Shown: positions 23,695-31,859 of the stretch, in pieces
Position numbering within the stretch: the first letter of the stretch is position 1
Layout of the letters: each line of letters begins with the position of its first letter
NCBI GenBank assembly: GCA_910579425.1
Contig: CAJTVL010000016.1
Coordinates: forward strand, 1 to 64,000
Reading direction: 5' to 3'
Source of the DNA: an uncultured Lachnospiraceae bacterium
Lineage (GTDB): Bacteria; Bacillota; Clostridia; Lachnospirales; Lachnospiraceae
DNA: 64,000 nt
Made by a program: the position numbers and the translations under genes
Notes under the pieces: generated by a model
What the model was told of the DNA's origin: nothing
Database searches by the model: none
Seen by the model: the letters and a program-made list of their open reading frames with translations, nothing else

Positions 23695-24023
23695 TGGTTT
23701 AATTCATTAACAAAGGTATTTTCATAATCCTGGAGTTGATGGTATATGGCTTCTACATAAGCGGTTACGCCTTCTATCCGATAGAGCATGAGATAGCGGT
23801 GTCGCATGAAATGAATGATGCGGTATCCGTTTCTTTTCAGCTGAGGGTGAGTACAAAATTTCAGGCTGCCAGCGATTTTAGAAAGCTGATTCCGTGTTTC
23901 AATAGCATCCTGCCATACATTATAAGCAGCCTGGTCATTCAGCAAGGTGTACTGTAGGTAATCAATATAGTCGTTTAGCTGGGACAGTGCTTTTGGTGAA
24001 ATGATTACGTCAAATGAATCCAT
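23691..24023 (-). CDS. RelE/ParE-family toxin
   Basis: Toxin of 110 residues in the ParE/RelE fold: VIISPKALSQLNDYIDYL at the start, then KRNGYRIIHFMRHRYLMLYRIEG with the basic strand pair typical of ParE. It overlaps the antitoxin gene by 14 bp, antitoxin first, as expected for a type II operon. ParE members attack gyrase and RelE members cut mRNA on the ribosome; the sequence alone does not settle which. The role in stabilising local DNA is possible but unproven. Confidence 0.8.
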   Translation of the reverse strand: MDSFDVIISPKALSQLNDYIDYLQYTLLNDQAAYNVWQDAIETRNQLSKIAGSLKFCTHPQLKRNGYRIIHFMRHRYLMLYRIEGVTAYVEAIYHQLQDYENTFVNELNQ

Positions 24024-24252
24024 GCTGTTTTCCCATCCTGTTTAGTGCATCCTCCATATCAAGCCCCTTTCCCTCGGAAATCTGCTGGCGCGACTCGGTA
24101 AGGTCGGAAAGGATATGTTCCTGGCTGACCGGGACAAATGGATTTGCGGGTTTTCTGGAAGTGAACAGCTTCTGTGTGAATTCCATAACCTTGATTCTTG
24201 CATCTTCCGGCATTGCTTCCAGCATGGAAACGGTTGCGTCTAAAGTACTCAT
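24010..24252 (-). CDS. Antitoxin of the RelE/ParE pair
   Basis: Small acidic partner of 80 residues (MSTLDATVSMLEAMPEDARI at the start; SEGKGLDMEDALNRMGKQHG at the end). The end is the flexible part that usually wraps the toxin. GAGAGGAGAC stands before the ATG at 24252. A strong promoter lies upstream at 24311-24339. The N-terminal half is probably the DNA-binding dimer that represses the operon. Confidence 0.75.
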   Translation of the reverse strand: MSTLDATVSMLEAMPEDARIKVMEFTQKLFTSRKPANPFVPVSQEHILSDLTESRQQISEGKGLDMEDALNRMGKQHGFI

Positions 24253-24310
24253 GGGAAAGTCTCCTCTCATGATTAGAATCTGTAGGAAAAGTATTTCTTG
24301 CTATGAATAG

Positions 24311-24339
24311 ATTATACATGAAAAAGGGGTTGGAATCAA
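24311..24339 (-). promoter_or_regulatory. Promoter of the toxin-antitoxin operon
   Basis: On the minus strand TTGATT (24339-24334), 17 bases, TATAAT (24316-24311), 58 bases before the antitoxin start. Confidence 0.65.
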
Positions 24340-24374
24340 TACAGGGAATCTTACTCCTCAGAATAAAATTTCAG

Positions 24375-24403
24375 TTGACAAAACCGCCGCTTTTGAATAT
24401 GCT
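24375..24403 (+). promoter_or_regulatory. Promoter of the cysE-cysS operon
   Basis: TTGACA (24375-24380), 17-base spacer, TATGCT (24398-24403), placed before the T-box leader. Confidence 0.6.
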
Positions 24404-24459
24404 GATACTATAAAAGTTTTTAACGATTCTGATCGGTTACAGACCGTGATATAGTAAGA

Positions 24460-24771
24460 AATGCAGGGAACGGAAAGAGTATATTACCCGTATCTGCCCA
24501 GAGAGGGAATGCCGGCGGCTGGAAGCATTCCTGCGGATCGAGAATAGAAGTGCATCCGGGAGCAGGTTCTTTGAAGGGCAGTCAGTATGTAAGCGGCGCC
24601 TGGTAGCAGAACACGTTTTTCACACGTTACGTGATTGGAACGGCATGGCAGACAAAAGATGCCCCGGCAGGGACGGTTTGCGGCTGCTTCCGATGAGTGG
24701 AGGCCAAGAGGCCTCTAATAGAGTGGAACCGCGGATAACTTCGTCTCTAAATTGGGAGACGGAGTTTTTTT
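24460..24771 (+). ncRNA. Cysteine T-box riboswitch leader
   Basis: Leader that senses uncharged tRNA. The T-box sequence AGAGTGGAACCGCGG is at 24720-24734. Stem I is recognisable by AGAGAGGGAATGCCGG and GGCTGGAAGCATTCC, and the probable specifier is TGC at 24551-24553 in GAAGTGCATC, with the purine that usually follows. A terminator stem AACTTCGTCTC (24737-24747) with GAGACGGAGTT (24756-24766) and a T7 run ends it. Binding of tRNA-Cys without cysteine should favour the antiterminator and turn on cysE and cysS. The 5' boundary is approximate. Confidence 0.9.
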
Positions 24772-24825
24772 GTGCTCAGGCCCGTATAAGGAAATTTTGA
24801 AAACCGATCAGACTAAGGAGCAATC

Positions 24826-25578
24826 GTGGGAATGATTAAGAATTTAAAGGAAGAGATCGCCATCATCAGGCAGAGAGATCCGGCCATCCATTCCTCCATG
24901 GAGGTTTTGCTGTATCCCAGCTTTAAGGTTATGCTGCATTACCGGCTGGCCCATAAGCTGTACCTGAAAAAGCATTATTTTCTGGCCAGATGGGTATCCC
25001 AGCGGGGAGTGAGGAAGACGGGCATTGAGATCCATCCCGGCGCGCAGATCGGGAAGGGATTTTTCATTGACCACGGAAACGGCGTCATTATAGGAGAGAC
25101 TACCATCATCGGCGACAATGTGACCCTGTACCAGGGGGTAACCCTTGGGGGAACCGGAAAGGAGCAGGGAAAAAGGCACCCGACCATCGGCAACAACGTG
25201 ATGATCAGCGCGGGGGCCAAGGTGCTTGGTTCCTTTACCATAGGAGACAACTCCAAGATAGGGGCAGGAAGCGTGGTGCTTGAGGAGGTGCCGCCGGGTT
25301 CTACCGTGGTGGGTGTGCCGGGGCGGGTGGTGAAGCGCGCCAACATGGCTCTTCCCCAGGAGGAGCTGGATCAGGTCAATCTGCCGGATCCCATCAAGGA
25401 GGATTTGAACATCCTGCATCATGCCAACACAGAGCTTACCAACTCTCTGATTGACTTGGACAGAGAGCTGAGGGAGATGAAAAACAAATGCGGCAAAAGG
25501 CCTCAGTGCCAGATGTGCCGCCAATACGACGAAAGGCCCGAAGAGGCCCGGAAAAAACAGGGAAAGGAGCATGGATGA
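24826..25578 (+). CDS. cysE: Serine O-acetyltransferase
   Basis: Makes O-acetylserine from serine and acetyl-CoA, the first step of cysteine synthesis. The 250-residue protein has the CysE left-handed beta-helix with hexapeptide repeats: IHPGAQIGKGFFIDHGNGVI, IGETTIIGDNVTLYQGVTLG, HPTIGNNVMISAGAKVLG. The catalytic His is in FIDHGNG. The C-terminal tail is long and ends in a Cys-rich stretch (KCGKRPQCQMCRQY), which is unusual and may respond to redox or metals. AAGGAG fits the GTG at 24826 best (ATG at 24832 possible). The stop overlaps cysS by 4 bp (ATGA). Confidence 0.95.
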   Translation: MGMIKNLKEEIAIIRQRDPAIHSSMEVLLYPSFKVMLHYRLAHKLYLKKHYFLARWVSQRGVRKTGIEIHPGAQIGKGFFIDHGNGVIIGETTIIGDNVTLYQGVTLGGTGKEQGKRHPTIGNNVMISAGAKVLGSFTIGDNSKIGAGSVVLEEVPPGSTVVGVPGRVVKRANMALPQEELDQVNLPDPIKEDLNILHHANTELTNSLIDLDRELREMKNKCGKRPQCQMCRQYDERPEEARKKQGKEHG

Positions 25579-26990
25579 ATATGAAAATTTACAACACACT
25601 TTCGGGAAGAAAAGAAGAGTTTAAGCCCTTAGAGGAGGGCAGGGTTAAGATGTACGTGTGCGGGCCCACCGTCTATAATCTGATCCATATCGGAAACGCC
25701 CGCCCCATGATTTTGTTTGACACGGTGCGCCGGTATATGGAATATAAGGGCTATGAGGTAAACTATGTGTCCAACTTTACCGATGTGGATGACAAGATCA
25801 TCAAAAAGGCAATGGAGGAGGGAGTGGATGCCTCCGTGATCTCCGAGCGCTATATTGCCGAGTGCAAAAAAGACATGGAGGCCATGAACGTGAAGCCGGC
25901 CACCGTCCATCCCAAAGCCACCCAGGAGATCGGCGGCATGCTGGAGATGATAAGCACCCTGATTGAAAAAGGCCATGCTTACAAAGCGCAGGACGGAACC
26001 GTCTATTTCCGTACCAGAAGCTTTCAGGGCTATGGAAAGCTTTCCCACAAAAATCTGGACGATCTTCAGGGCGGAAACCGTTCCCTTTTAGTGACAGGGG
26101 AAGATCAAAAGGAGGATCCCCTGGATTTCGTCTTGTGGAAGCCCAAGAAGGAAGGGGAACCCTACTGGGAGTCGCCCTGGTGCCAGGGACGTCCGGGATG
26201 GCATATTGAGTGTTCCGTGATGAGCAAAAAGTATTTGGGAGAGGAGATCGACATCCATGCCGGGGGCGAAGATCTGGTGTTCCCCCATCACGAAAATGAG
26301 ATTGCCCAGTCGGAGGCTGCCAATGAGAAGCCTTTTGCAAGATACTGGATGCACAATGCCTTTTTAAATATCAATAACCACAAAATGTCCAAGTCCCTGG
26401 GAAATTTCTTTACCGTAAGGGACGTGAGCGAAAAATACGATTTGCAGGTGCTGCGCTTTTTCATGCTTTCCGCCCATTACAGGAGCCCCTTGAATTTCAG
26501 TGAAGAGCTGATGGAGGCGGCAGGCAGCGGCTACGAGCGGATTGTAAACGGAGTCGGCAACTTAAATTATTTGCTGGAAAATTCCAAATCTGATAAAATA
26601 AGTGAGGAGGAACAGGCGCTCCTGAAAGAGGCGGAGAGTTACAGGGTGAAATTTGAGCAGGCCATGGAGGACGACTTTAACACGGCGGACGCCTTAGCGG
26701 CCATCTTTGAGCTGGTGAAGTTTGCAAATTCCCATGCGGATGCGGAGAAAAGCGCCCCCTTCCTTGGAAGCCTTAAAGAAGAAATCCTGAAGCTTTCGGA
26801 TATTTGCGGTTTGATCGTTGAGAAAAAGCCGGAGCTTTTGGAGGAAGATATAGAAGCCCTGATCAAAGAAAGGCAGGAAGCAAGAAAGGCGAAAAACTTC
26901 GGCCGTGCGGACGAGATCAGAAAAGAGCTGCTGGATAGGGGAATTATTTTGGAGGATACCCGAGAGGGAGTTAAATGGAAGAGAGCATAA
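25575..26990 (+). CDS. cysS: Cysteinyl-tRNA synthetase
   Basis: Class I synthetase of 471 residues that charges tRNA-Cys. The HIGH motif is HIGN (38-41) and the KMSKS motif 270-274. Zinc-site Cys29 begins in YVCGPTVYN, with later ligands in WHIECS and HHENEIAQSE. The C-terminal helical tRNA-binding part (DDFNTADALAAIFEL) is present. ATG 25575 overlaps the cysE stop and has AAAGGAG before it. T-box control before cysE matches its role: both supply and use of cysteine respond to the charge state of tRNA-Cys. Confidence 0.97.
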   Translation: MNMKIYNTLSGRKEEFKPLEEGRVKMYVCGPTVYNLIHIGNARPMILFDTVRRYMEYKGYEVNYVSNFTDVDDKIIKKAMEEGVDASVISERYIAECKKDMEAMNVKPATVHPKATQEIGGMLEMISTLIEKGHAYKAQDGTVYFRTRSFQGYGKLSHKNLDDLQGGNRSLLVTGEDQKEDPLDFVLWKPKKEGEPYWESPWCQGRPGWHIECSVMSKKYLGEEIDIHAGGEDLVFPHHENEIAQSEAANEKPFARYWMHNAFLNINNHKMSKSLGNFFTVRDVSEKYDLQVLRFFMLSAHYRSPLNFSEELMEAAGSGYERIVNGVGNLNYLLENSKSDKISEEEQALLKEAESYRVKFEQAMEDDFNTADALAAIFELVKFANSHADAEKSAPFLGSLKEEILKLSDICGLIVEKKPELLEEDIEALIKERQEARKAKNFGRADEIRKELLDRGIILEDTREGVKWKRA

Positions 26991-27406
26991 GTTTACTTTC
27001 AATGATCAAAAAGAGTTTTGCGTTAAAAGAGGTGGATATCAGGACATATTCACCTCTTGCCCTTGCTTATATGGGAGACGCGGTGTATGATCTGGTATTC
27101 CGTACGGCGGTGGTGCAAAAGGGCAATACCTCGGCCCATAAGCTTCATATCCAGGCCACCCGGTATGTGAAAGCGCCGGCCCAGGCCGAGCTGGCGGATG
27201 CCATCATAGAAAAGCTTACGGCCCAGGAGTTTGCGGTGTATAAAAGAGGAAAAAATGCAAAGCCTTATACTATGGCAAAAAATGCCACCCTGGCAGAATA
27301 CAAGAAAGCAACCGGCTTAGAGGCCCTGGTGGGGTATTTGTATCTGACGGATCAGATGGAAAGAGCGCTTTGCCTGATACAGACAGGGCTGGAAAGATTA
27401 AAATGA
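26975..27406 (+). CDS. mrnC: Mini-ribonuclease III
   Basis: Dimeric RNase III-type domain without a dsRNA-binding domain, which matures 23S rRNA. The protein has 143 residues; the catalytic signature is LAYMGDAVYDLVFR (Asp35), and the second acidic site is in YKKATGLEALVGYLYL. Conserved HKLHIQATRYVKAPAQAE is also present. It overlaps the end of cysS by 16 bp and its own stop overlaps the next start (ATGA). The cysS-mrnC-rlmB order is conserved in Bacillota. Confidence 0.95.
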   Translation: MEESISLLSMIKKSFALKEVDIRTYSPLALAYMGDAVYDLVFRTAVVQKGNTSAHKLHIQATRYVKAPAQAELADAIIEKLTAQEFAVYKRGKNAKPYTMAKNATLAEYKKATGLEALVGYLYLTDQMERALCLIQTGLERLK

Positions 27407-28224
27407 GCCGGAAGCGGATTGAGGAAAAGGAAATGAACGAGCAGAAAAATCAAAGAAAAGGACCTCTTATAGATGAAACGTTTACAGAGGAATCCTTCAT
27501 AGAAGGACGCAATGCAGTCATCGAGGCCCTGCGCGCAGGCCGGGCAATGGAGAAGCTTTATATCCAGGACGGCATTCAGGACGGCCCTGTGCAGACCATC
27601 AAACGGGAGGCGAGAAAGCGAGAGATCGTCATAAAGTATGTGACAAAGCAGCGGCTGGATCAGATGACGGCGACCGGCAGGCATCAGGGTGTAATTGCCG
27701 TGGGGGCAGCCTATGAATACGGGACGGTGGAGGATATGATGCGCCTGGCAGAGGAAAAGGGGGAAGCGCCTTTTTTGTTTCTTTTGGATAATATTGAGGA
27801 TCCCCACAATCTGGGAGCAATTATCCGGACGGCAAACCTTTGCGGGGCCCATGGGGTGATCATCCCCAAAAACCGTGCGGCGCACCTTACCGCTGTGGTG
27901 GCCAGGGCCTCTGCGGGGGCACTGAATTATACGCCGGTGGCAAGGGTCACAAACCTTGCAAGAACCATTGAGGAGCTGAAAGAAAAAGGGCTCTGGTTCG
28001 TGTGTGCGGATATGGACGGAACCCTTATGTACGACCTGAAGCTGACAGGCCCCATGGGCCTGGTAATCGGAAGCGAGGGGGAGGGCGTGGGCAGGCTGGT
28101 AAAGGAGAAATGTGATATGACTGCCGCCATTCCCATGAAGGGAAACATAGATTCTTTAAATGCCTCTGTGGCCGCCGGGGTGCTGGGCTATGAGATTGTG
28201 CGGCAGAGGCTGAAGCTGTCGTAA
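27403..28224 (+). CDS. rlmB: 23S rRNA 2'-O-methyltransferase, TrmH/RlmB family
   Basis: SPOUT methyltransferase of about 273 residues that methylates a guanosine in 23S rRNA in known RlmB enzymes. A substrate-binding domain (IEGRNAVIEALRAGRAMEKL) precedes the SpoU core: motif 1 LDNIEDPHNLGAIIRTANLC, motif 2 LVIGSEGEGVGRLV, motif 3 PMKGNIDSLNASVAAGV. ATG 27403 overlaps the mrnC stop; a second in-frame ATG at 27433 has a better Shine-Dalgarno site, so the first 10 residues are uncertain. Confidence 0.93.
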   Translation: MSRKRIEEKEMNEQKNQRKGPLIDETFTEESFIEGRNAVIEALRAGRAMEKLYIQDGIQDGPVQTIKREARKREIVIKYVTKQRLDQMTATGRHQGVIAVGAAYEYGTVEDMMRLAEEKGEAPFLFLLDNIEDPHNLGAIIRTANLCGAHGVIIPKNRAAHLTAVVARASAGALNYTPVARVTNLARTIEELKEKGLWFVCADMDGTLMYDLKLTGPMGLVIGSEGEGVGRLVKEKCDMTAAIPMKGNIDSLNASVAAGVLGYEIVRQRLKLS

Positions 28225-28249
28225 GAGTCAGTATGATACGGGGAATATT

Positions 28250-29653
28250 ATGGGAAAAATAAACAGGGCTTTGTTAATGCTGATTGCCATGGGAGCGATT
28301 ATGCTGGCCGCGGTGGGAGTTGACAGAGGAATGCAGTTTTTTGAGCATCAGAGGCTGGAAGCGGAAAGGGTGGCAAGATATGAGCAGGCATATGCGGATG
28401 TCGCCGACATAGAAATGACCATCAGCCAGTTGGCCCGGGATCAAAAGGCAATTGAGGCATATCTGGAAGAGCACAGAGAATATTTTGATGATATGGCAAA
28501 TGCTGCAGGAGACGTTCCCGAAAACGGGACAGACGGTGTTTCTGCCAATGCGGCAGGTGATGTCTCCGGAAACGGGGCGGGCGGTGTTTCTGCCAATGCG
28601 GCAGGCGATGTCTCCGGAAACGGGACGGGCGGTGTTTCTGCCAATACGATAGGAGGCGGTCTGGCAGACGGGATACAGGATATATCCGGAAACGGGATGA
28701 CCGGTATTTATGCCGAAGGAATCTTTCAGGTATCCGGCAACGAGCTTTGGAGTGTGGATGGAGCTTATAAGTGGGATCCGGATCAGGAGGTCTGGAGGGA
28801 TGTTTCGGGAAATATCGTGACTCCCCTTCTGGCAGGGGAGGATCAGACCATTGAGGATATCCCTCTGCAGGAAGAGCAGGGGCAGAATAAAGAGCTGACC
28901 CTTACCGAGCGACGAAAAATCCGTGGTTCCTATATGGAGACCCGGATGCAGAATAAGCTGGATCAGGAGTTGATTGCCCAAAAGACGGTAGATTTTTCCG
29001 GCATTTCCATCGCCTGTCTGGGAGACAGTATCACGGAAGCGGCGAACCTGAGTGATCAGGAGAATTATAAACAGTATGCTTATCCGGCCAGACTGAAGGA
29101 GAAATTAGGGGCTGAGAATGTGGTCAATTTAGGGATCGGCGGTTCTTCCATCGGAAGATACTGGGAAAATGCTTTTGTGGACAGATACAGGGAGATACCG
29201 CAGGATACGGATTTGATTCTGGTGATGGGCGGCACCAATGACGGCTTTTGCATGAATCAGGAAGAGCTTGGAACCATGCAGGAGCGCAAGCCGCGAACCT
29301 TTATCGGCGATTTGGACGAGCTGCTCAAGGGACTTAAAGAAAATTACCCCCAGGCAAAGGTAGTGCTGGTAACGCCTCTTCCCAATGTGCTCCATGACAT
29401 TTTGAGGAAGGAAAGAGATTATCTTCTGCCCCAGAAAACCATTGTAAGCACCATGAAGACACTGGCCGGAGAGTATGGGATACCGGTGATTGATCTTTAC
29501 AACTCCAATATACTGGACACCCATGACGCCGCGGTGATCTACAACTATATGCCGGACGGCGTGCATTGCAATGCGGACGGCTACACCCTGCTGGCAGAGC
29601 ATCTCGGGGCAGAATTAATCCGCCTGTATCAGGACGGGGAAGATGGGAGGTAG
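28250..29653 (+). CDS. Membrane-anchored SGNH/GDSL hydrolase with 16-residue repeats
   Basis: Protein of 467 residues. A signal anchor (about residues 6-24), a coiled-coil stretch to about 80, then a Gly/Asn/Ser-rich stalk with three 16-residue repeats (28502-28645) and looser VSGN units to about residue 200. The C-terminal SGNH domain (about 250-460) has IACLGDSITEAANL (Ser260), NLGIGGSSIGRYW, VMGGTNDGF and DGVHCNADGY with the Asp-His pair. It is exported and probably removes acyl groups from a wall or surface polymer. Repeat number may vary between strains. Confidence 0.8.
   Translation: MGKINRALLMLIAMGAIMLAAVGVDRGMQFFEHQRLEAERVARYEQAYADVADIEMTISQLARDQKAIEAYLEEHREYFDDMANAAGDVPENGTDGVSANAAGDVSGNGAGGVSANAAGDVSGNGTGGVSANTIGGGLADGIQDISGNGMTGIYAEGIFQVSGNELWSVDGAYKWDPDQEVWRDVSGNIVTPLLAGEDQTIEDIPLQEEQGQNKELTLTERRKIRGSYMETRMQNKLDQELIAQKTVDFSGISIACLGDSITEAANLSDQENYKQYAYPARLKEKLGAENVVNLGIGGSSIGRYWENAFVDRYREIPQDTDLILVMGGTNDGFCMNQEELGTMQERKPRTFIGDLDELLKGLKENYPQAKVVLVTPLPNVLHDILRKERDYLLPQKTIVSTMKTLAGEYGIPVIDLYNSNILDTHDAAVIYNYMPDGVHCNADGYTLLAEHLGAELIRLYQDGEDGR
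28502..28645 (+). repeat. Three 48-bp tandem repeats inside the SGNH hydrolase gene
   Basis: Units 28502-28549, 28550-28597 and 28598-28645 encode AAGDVPENGTDGVSAN, AAGDVSGNGAGGVSAN and AAGDVSGNGTGGVSAN. The last two are nearly identical, so the array could expand or contract. Confidence 0.9.
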
Positions 29654-29749
29654 TTGGGATATTATATTGCCCTAAGAAGATGAAGGAGTCATGTTGCACC
29701 TTTTTTCCACCCATGATATACTACAAGTAAAAGGAAAGGAGATGGTAAA

Positions 29750-30037
29750 ATGCACATCAGGAAAATCCTTATGACAGGAGCCGCAGGCCTTGTATTGTCA
29801 GCATTCATGGTAGTTCCGGTTTCAGCACACGGACATCATTACCAGAGCAGAAGCGAGACCAGCTATAGCTACCCGGTATGCACAGTAGAAGACTGTACAG
29901 AAGAAGGATGTCATCTTCACGACGGCGAATACTATTGCGGCTATGATCATGAGGATGGTTACTGTGATGGCACTTGTCGGCCTGTGAGACGTTCCGCATC
30001 AGGGGGACATCATGGCAGAAGAGGCGGATGCCATTAA
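29750..30037 (+). CDS. Small secreted His/Cys-rich protein
   Basis: 95 residues with a clear signal peptide (ILMTGAAGLVLSAFMVVPVSA, cut after VSA). The mature part of about 70 residues carries seven Cys and more than ten His in groups: HGHHYQ, CTVEDCTEEGCHLHDGEYYCG, DHEDGYCDGTC and GGHHGRRGGCH. Such a pattern suits binding of zinc, copper or nickel outside the cell. GGAAAGGAG lies before the ATG and a hairpin terminator follows, so it is its own unit. I know no named family with certainty. Confidence 0.7.
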   Translation: MHIRKILMTGAAGLVLSAFMVVPVSAHGHHYQSRSETSYSYPVCTVEDCTEEGCHLHDGEYYCGYDHEDGYCDGTCRPVRRSASGGHHGRRGGCH

Positions 30038-30060
30038 AGGTATGATGAACAGACGGTAGG

Positions 30061-30093
30061 CAGACAGCGCTCAAATGCGCTGTCTGTTTGATT
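30061..30093 (+). terminator. Terminator after the His/Cys-rich gene
   Basis: Perfect 10-bp stem CAGACAGCGC (30061-30070) with GCGCTGTCTG (30077-30086), 6-base loop, then TTTGATT. Confidence 0.75.
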
Positions 30094-30119
30094 AACCGAA
30101 AAAACGGAGATTTCATTTT

Positions 30120-31703
30120 ATGGGAAAACGGTTTAATACAACAGGAATATGCTATCCTGATGAGCATTATATGGTAAATATGCAGGACCGTCTGAGGGAT
30201 ATTGAAACCATGGTGGCCGCCGGTGAGTATTTTACAATCAACAGAGCCAGGCAATATGGTAAGACCACACTGCTGAATCTCTTAGAAGAGAAGCTTGCAC
30301 ATGAATATACGGTGCTGTCCATTAGCTTTGAAGGAATGGGCAATGACGCCTATGTCTCTGAGAGTGCCTTTTGTCAGAGTATATGCAGGCTTTTAGCCCG
30401 GATGGTTTACTATAAAGACAAAAAAGACATGCCTCCGCTTTTGGCAGAAAGGCTGAAGCTGATCAAAAGCGAAGGGACGGATATGATTGGTCTGTCCGAT
30501 TTATTCTCGGAACTTTGCGGTCAGATGAAAAGACCGGTTATCCTTATCATCGACGAAGTGGATCAGGCAAGTGACAAAGAGGTGTTTCTGTCTTTTCTTG
30601 GGATGCTTCGGGACAAGTATCTGCAAAGAAAAAAGCTTCCTGCGTTTCAGACCGTTATTTTAGCCAGCGTATATGATATTAAAAATTTGAAGCTGAAGGT
30701 AAGGCCGCAGTCAGAGCATCATTATAACAGCCCCTGGAATATCGCGTGCGATTTTGGCATTGACATGAGTTTTTCGGCAGAGGATATTGCAGGTATGCTG
30801 GAGGAATATGAACGGGATTACCATACCCAGATGGACGTCAGGGGCATAGCGGAACTGATCTGCGATTATACCTGCGGATATCCTTTTCTTGTATCCCGTC
30901 TCTGTAAAATTGCTGATGAGAGAATCTCAGTCCGGGCCGGGTTTTCGAAAAGCACGGCATGGACTCATAGCGGGATCGTAGAGGCAGTGAAGGAACTGCT
31001 GGCAGAAACCAATACCCTGTTTGACGATATGATAAAAAAGACGGAGGACTTTCCGGAGCTGAAAAAAACGCTTTACGCCATTTTATTCCGCGGGGAGATA
31101 ATTCCTTACAATTCCGATTATTACGTGCTGAACACAGGTATTTTGTTTGGTTTTTTAAAAAATAAGGATGGCATTGTAGCGGTGGCGAACCGGATCTTTG
31201 AGACGAGATTTTATAATTTGTTCCTGGCAGAAGAACTATTGGACAGTAAAATATATAAAGCCGGGGCAATGGAGAAAAGTCTGTTTGTGGAGAACGGACA
31301 GCTCAATATGGAGCTGGTTCTGGAGAAATTCACAGAGGCGTTTACAGATATTTATTCCGGTATGGATGAGCCGTTTCTGGAAGAAAACGGACGCCGGCTT
31401 TTCCTTCTCTATTTGAAACCGATTATTAATGGCGTAGGCAATTACTATATTGAAGCCCGGACAAGAGATATGGGGCGGACAGATGTGATTATTGATTATA
31501 GAGGAAAACAGTATGTCTGTGAACTTAAAATATGGCGTGGAAACGCCTATCGCAGGCGTGGGCAAAGGCAGCTTTTGGAATATCTGGACAGTTACCACCT
31601 GACGGTGGGATATATGCTTAGTTTTAATTTTAACCGGAATAAGCAGGTTGGCGTTAAGAAGATATGGATGAATGAAAAGCTGTTGATAGAAGCGGTGGTC
31701 TGA
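30120..31703 (+). CDS. AAA-type ATPase fused to a PD-(D/E)XK nuclease-like domain
   Basis: Protein of 527 residues. The P-loop reads INRARQYGKTTLLNLLEEKL (about 40-60), lacking the first Gly of a classical Walker A; Walker B is VILIIDEVDQAS. A winged-helix-like middle part follows. The C-terminal end has GRTDVIIDYRGKQYVCELKIW, with Asp455, Glu468 and Lys470 forming a complete PD-(D/E)XK site. This matches the AAA-like/PD-(D/E)XK proteins that occur in many copies in gut Clostridia and Bacteroidetes. Biological role unknown; mobile or conflict-related functions have been suggested for relatives. No Shine-Dalgarno site is obvious (ATTTCATTTT before ATG). Confidence 0.8.
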   Translation: MGKRFNTTGICYPDEHYMVNMQDRLRDIETMVAAGEYFTINRARQYGKTTLLNLLEEKLAHEYTVLSISFEGMGNDAYVSESAFCQSICRLLARMVYYKDKKDMPPLLAERLKLIKSEGTDMIGLSDLFSELCGQMKRPVILIIDEVDQASDKEVFLSFLGMLRDKYLQRKKLPAFQTVILASVYDIKNLKLKVRPQSEHHYNSPWNIACDFGIDMSFSAEDIAGMLEEYERDYHTQMDVRGIAELICDYTCGYPFLVSRLCKIADERISVRAGFSKSTAWTHSGIVEAVKELLAETNTLFDDMIKKTEDFPELKKTLYAILFRGEIIPYNSDYYVLNTGILFGFLKNKDGIVAVANRIFETRFYNLFLAEELLDSKIYKAGAMEKSLFVENGQLNMELVLEKFTEAFTDIYSGMDEPFLEENGRRLFLLYLKPIINGVGNYYIEARTRDMGRTDVIIDYRGKQYVCELKIWRGNAYRRRGQRQLLEYLDSYHLTVGYMLSFNFNRNKQVGVKKIWMNEKLLIEAVV

Positions 31704-31738
31704 TACCGTCTGGTGAAGCAGGCTTCGGGGGATGCGCA

Positions 31739-31783
31739 CGATTTTGCAAGGGTAAATGCTGCGTTTCACGCAGCGCAAAATCG
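31739..31783. repeat. Long hairpin between the AAA gene and sigH
   Basis: CGATTTTGC (31739-31747) pairs with GCAAAATCG (31775-31783), enclosing a second stem GCTGCG/CGCAGC (31758-31763, 31769-31774). No T run follows. It lies in the sigH leader or is an extragenic palindrome. Confidence 0.55.
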
Positions 31784-31859
31784 ACTCAGTGAAGAAATTC
31801 ACGAAGTAAATTTGTTCACTATCCCACAGGAGCGCGTTAAGCCGCATATGGAGGTTCTA

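Noticed and set aside
28502..28645. Regular 48-bp repeats considered as a CRISPR array
   Set aside because: Units are directly adjacent without variable spacers and are in frame with the coding sequence.
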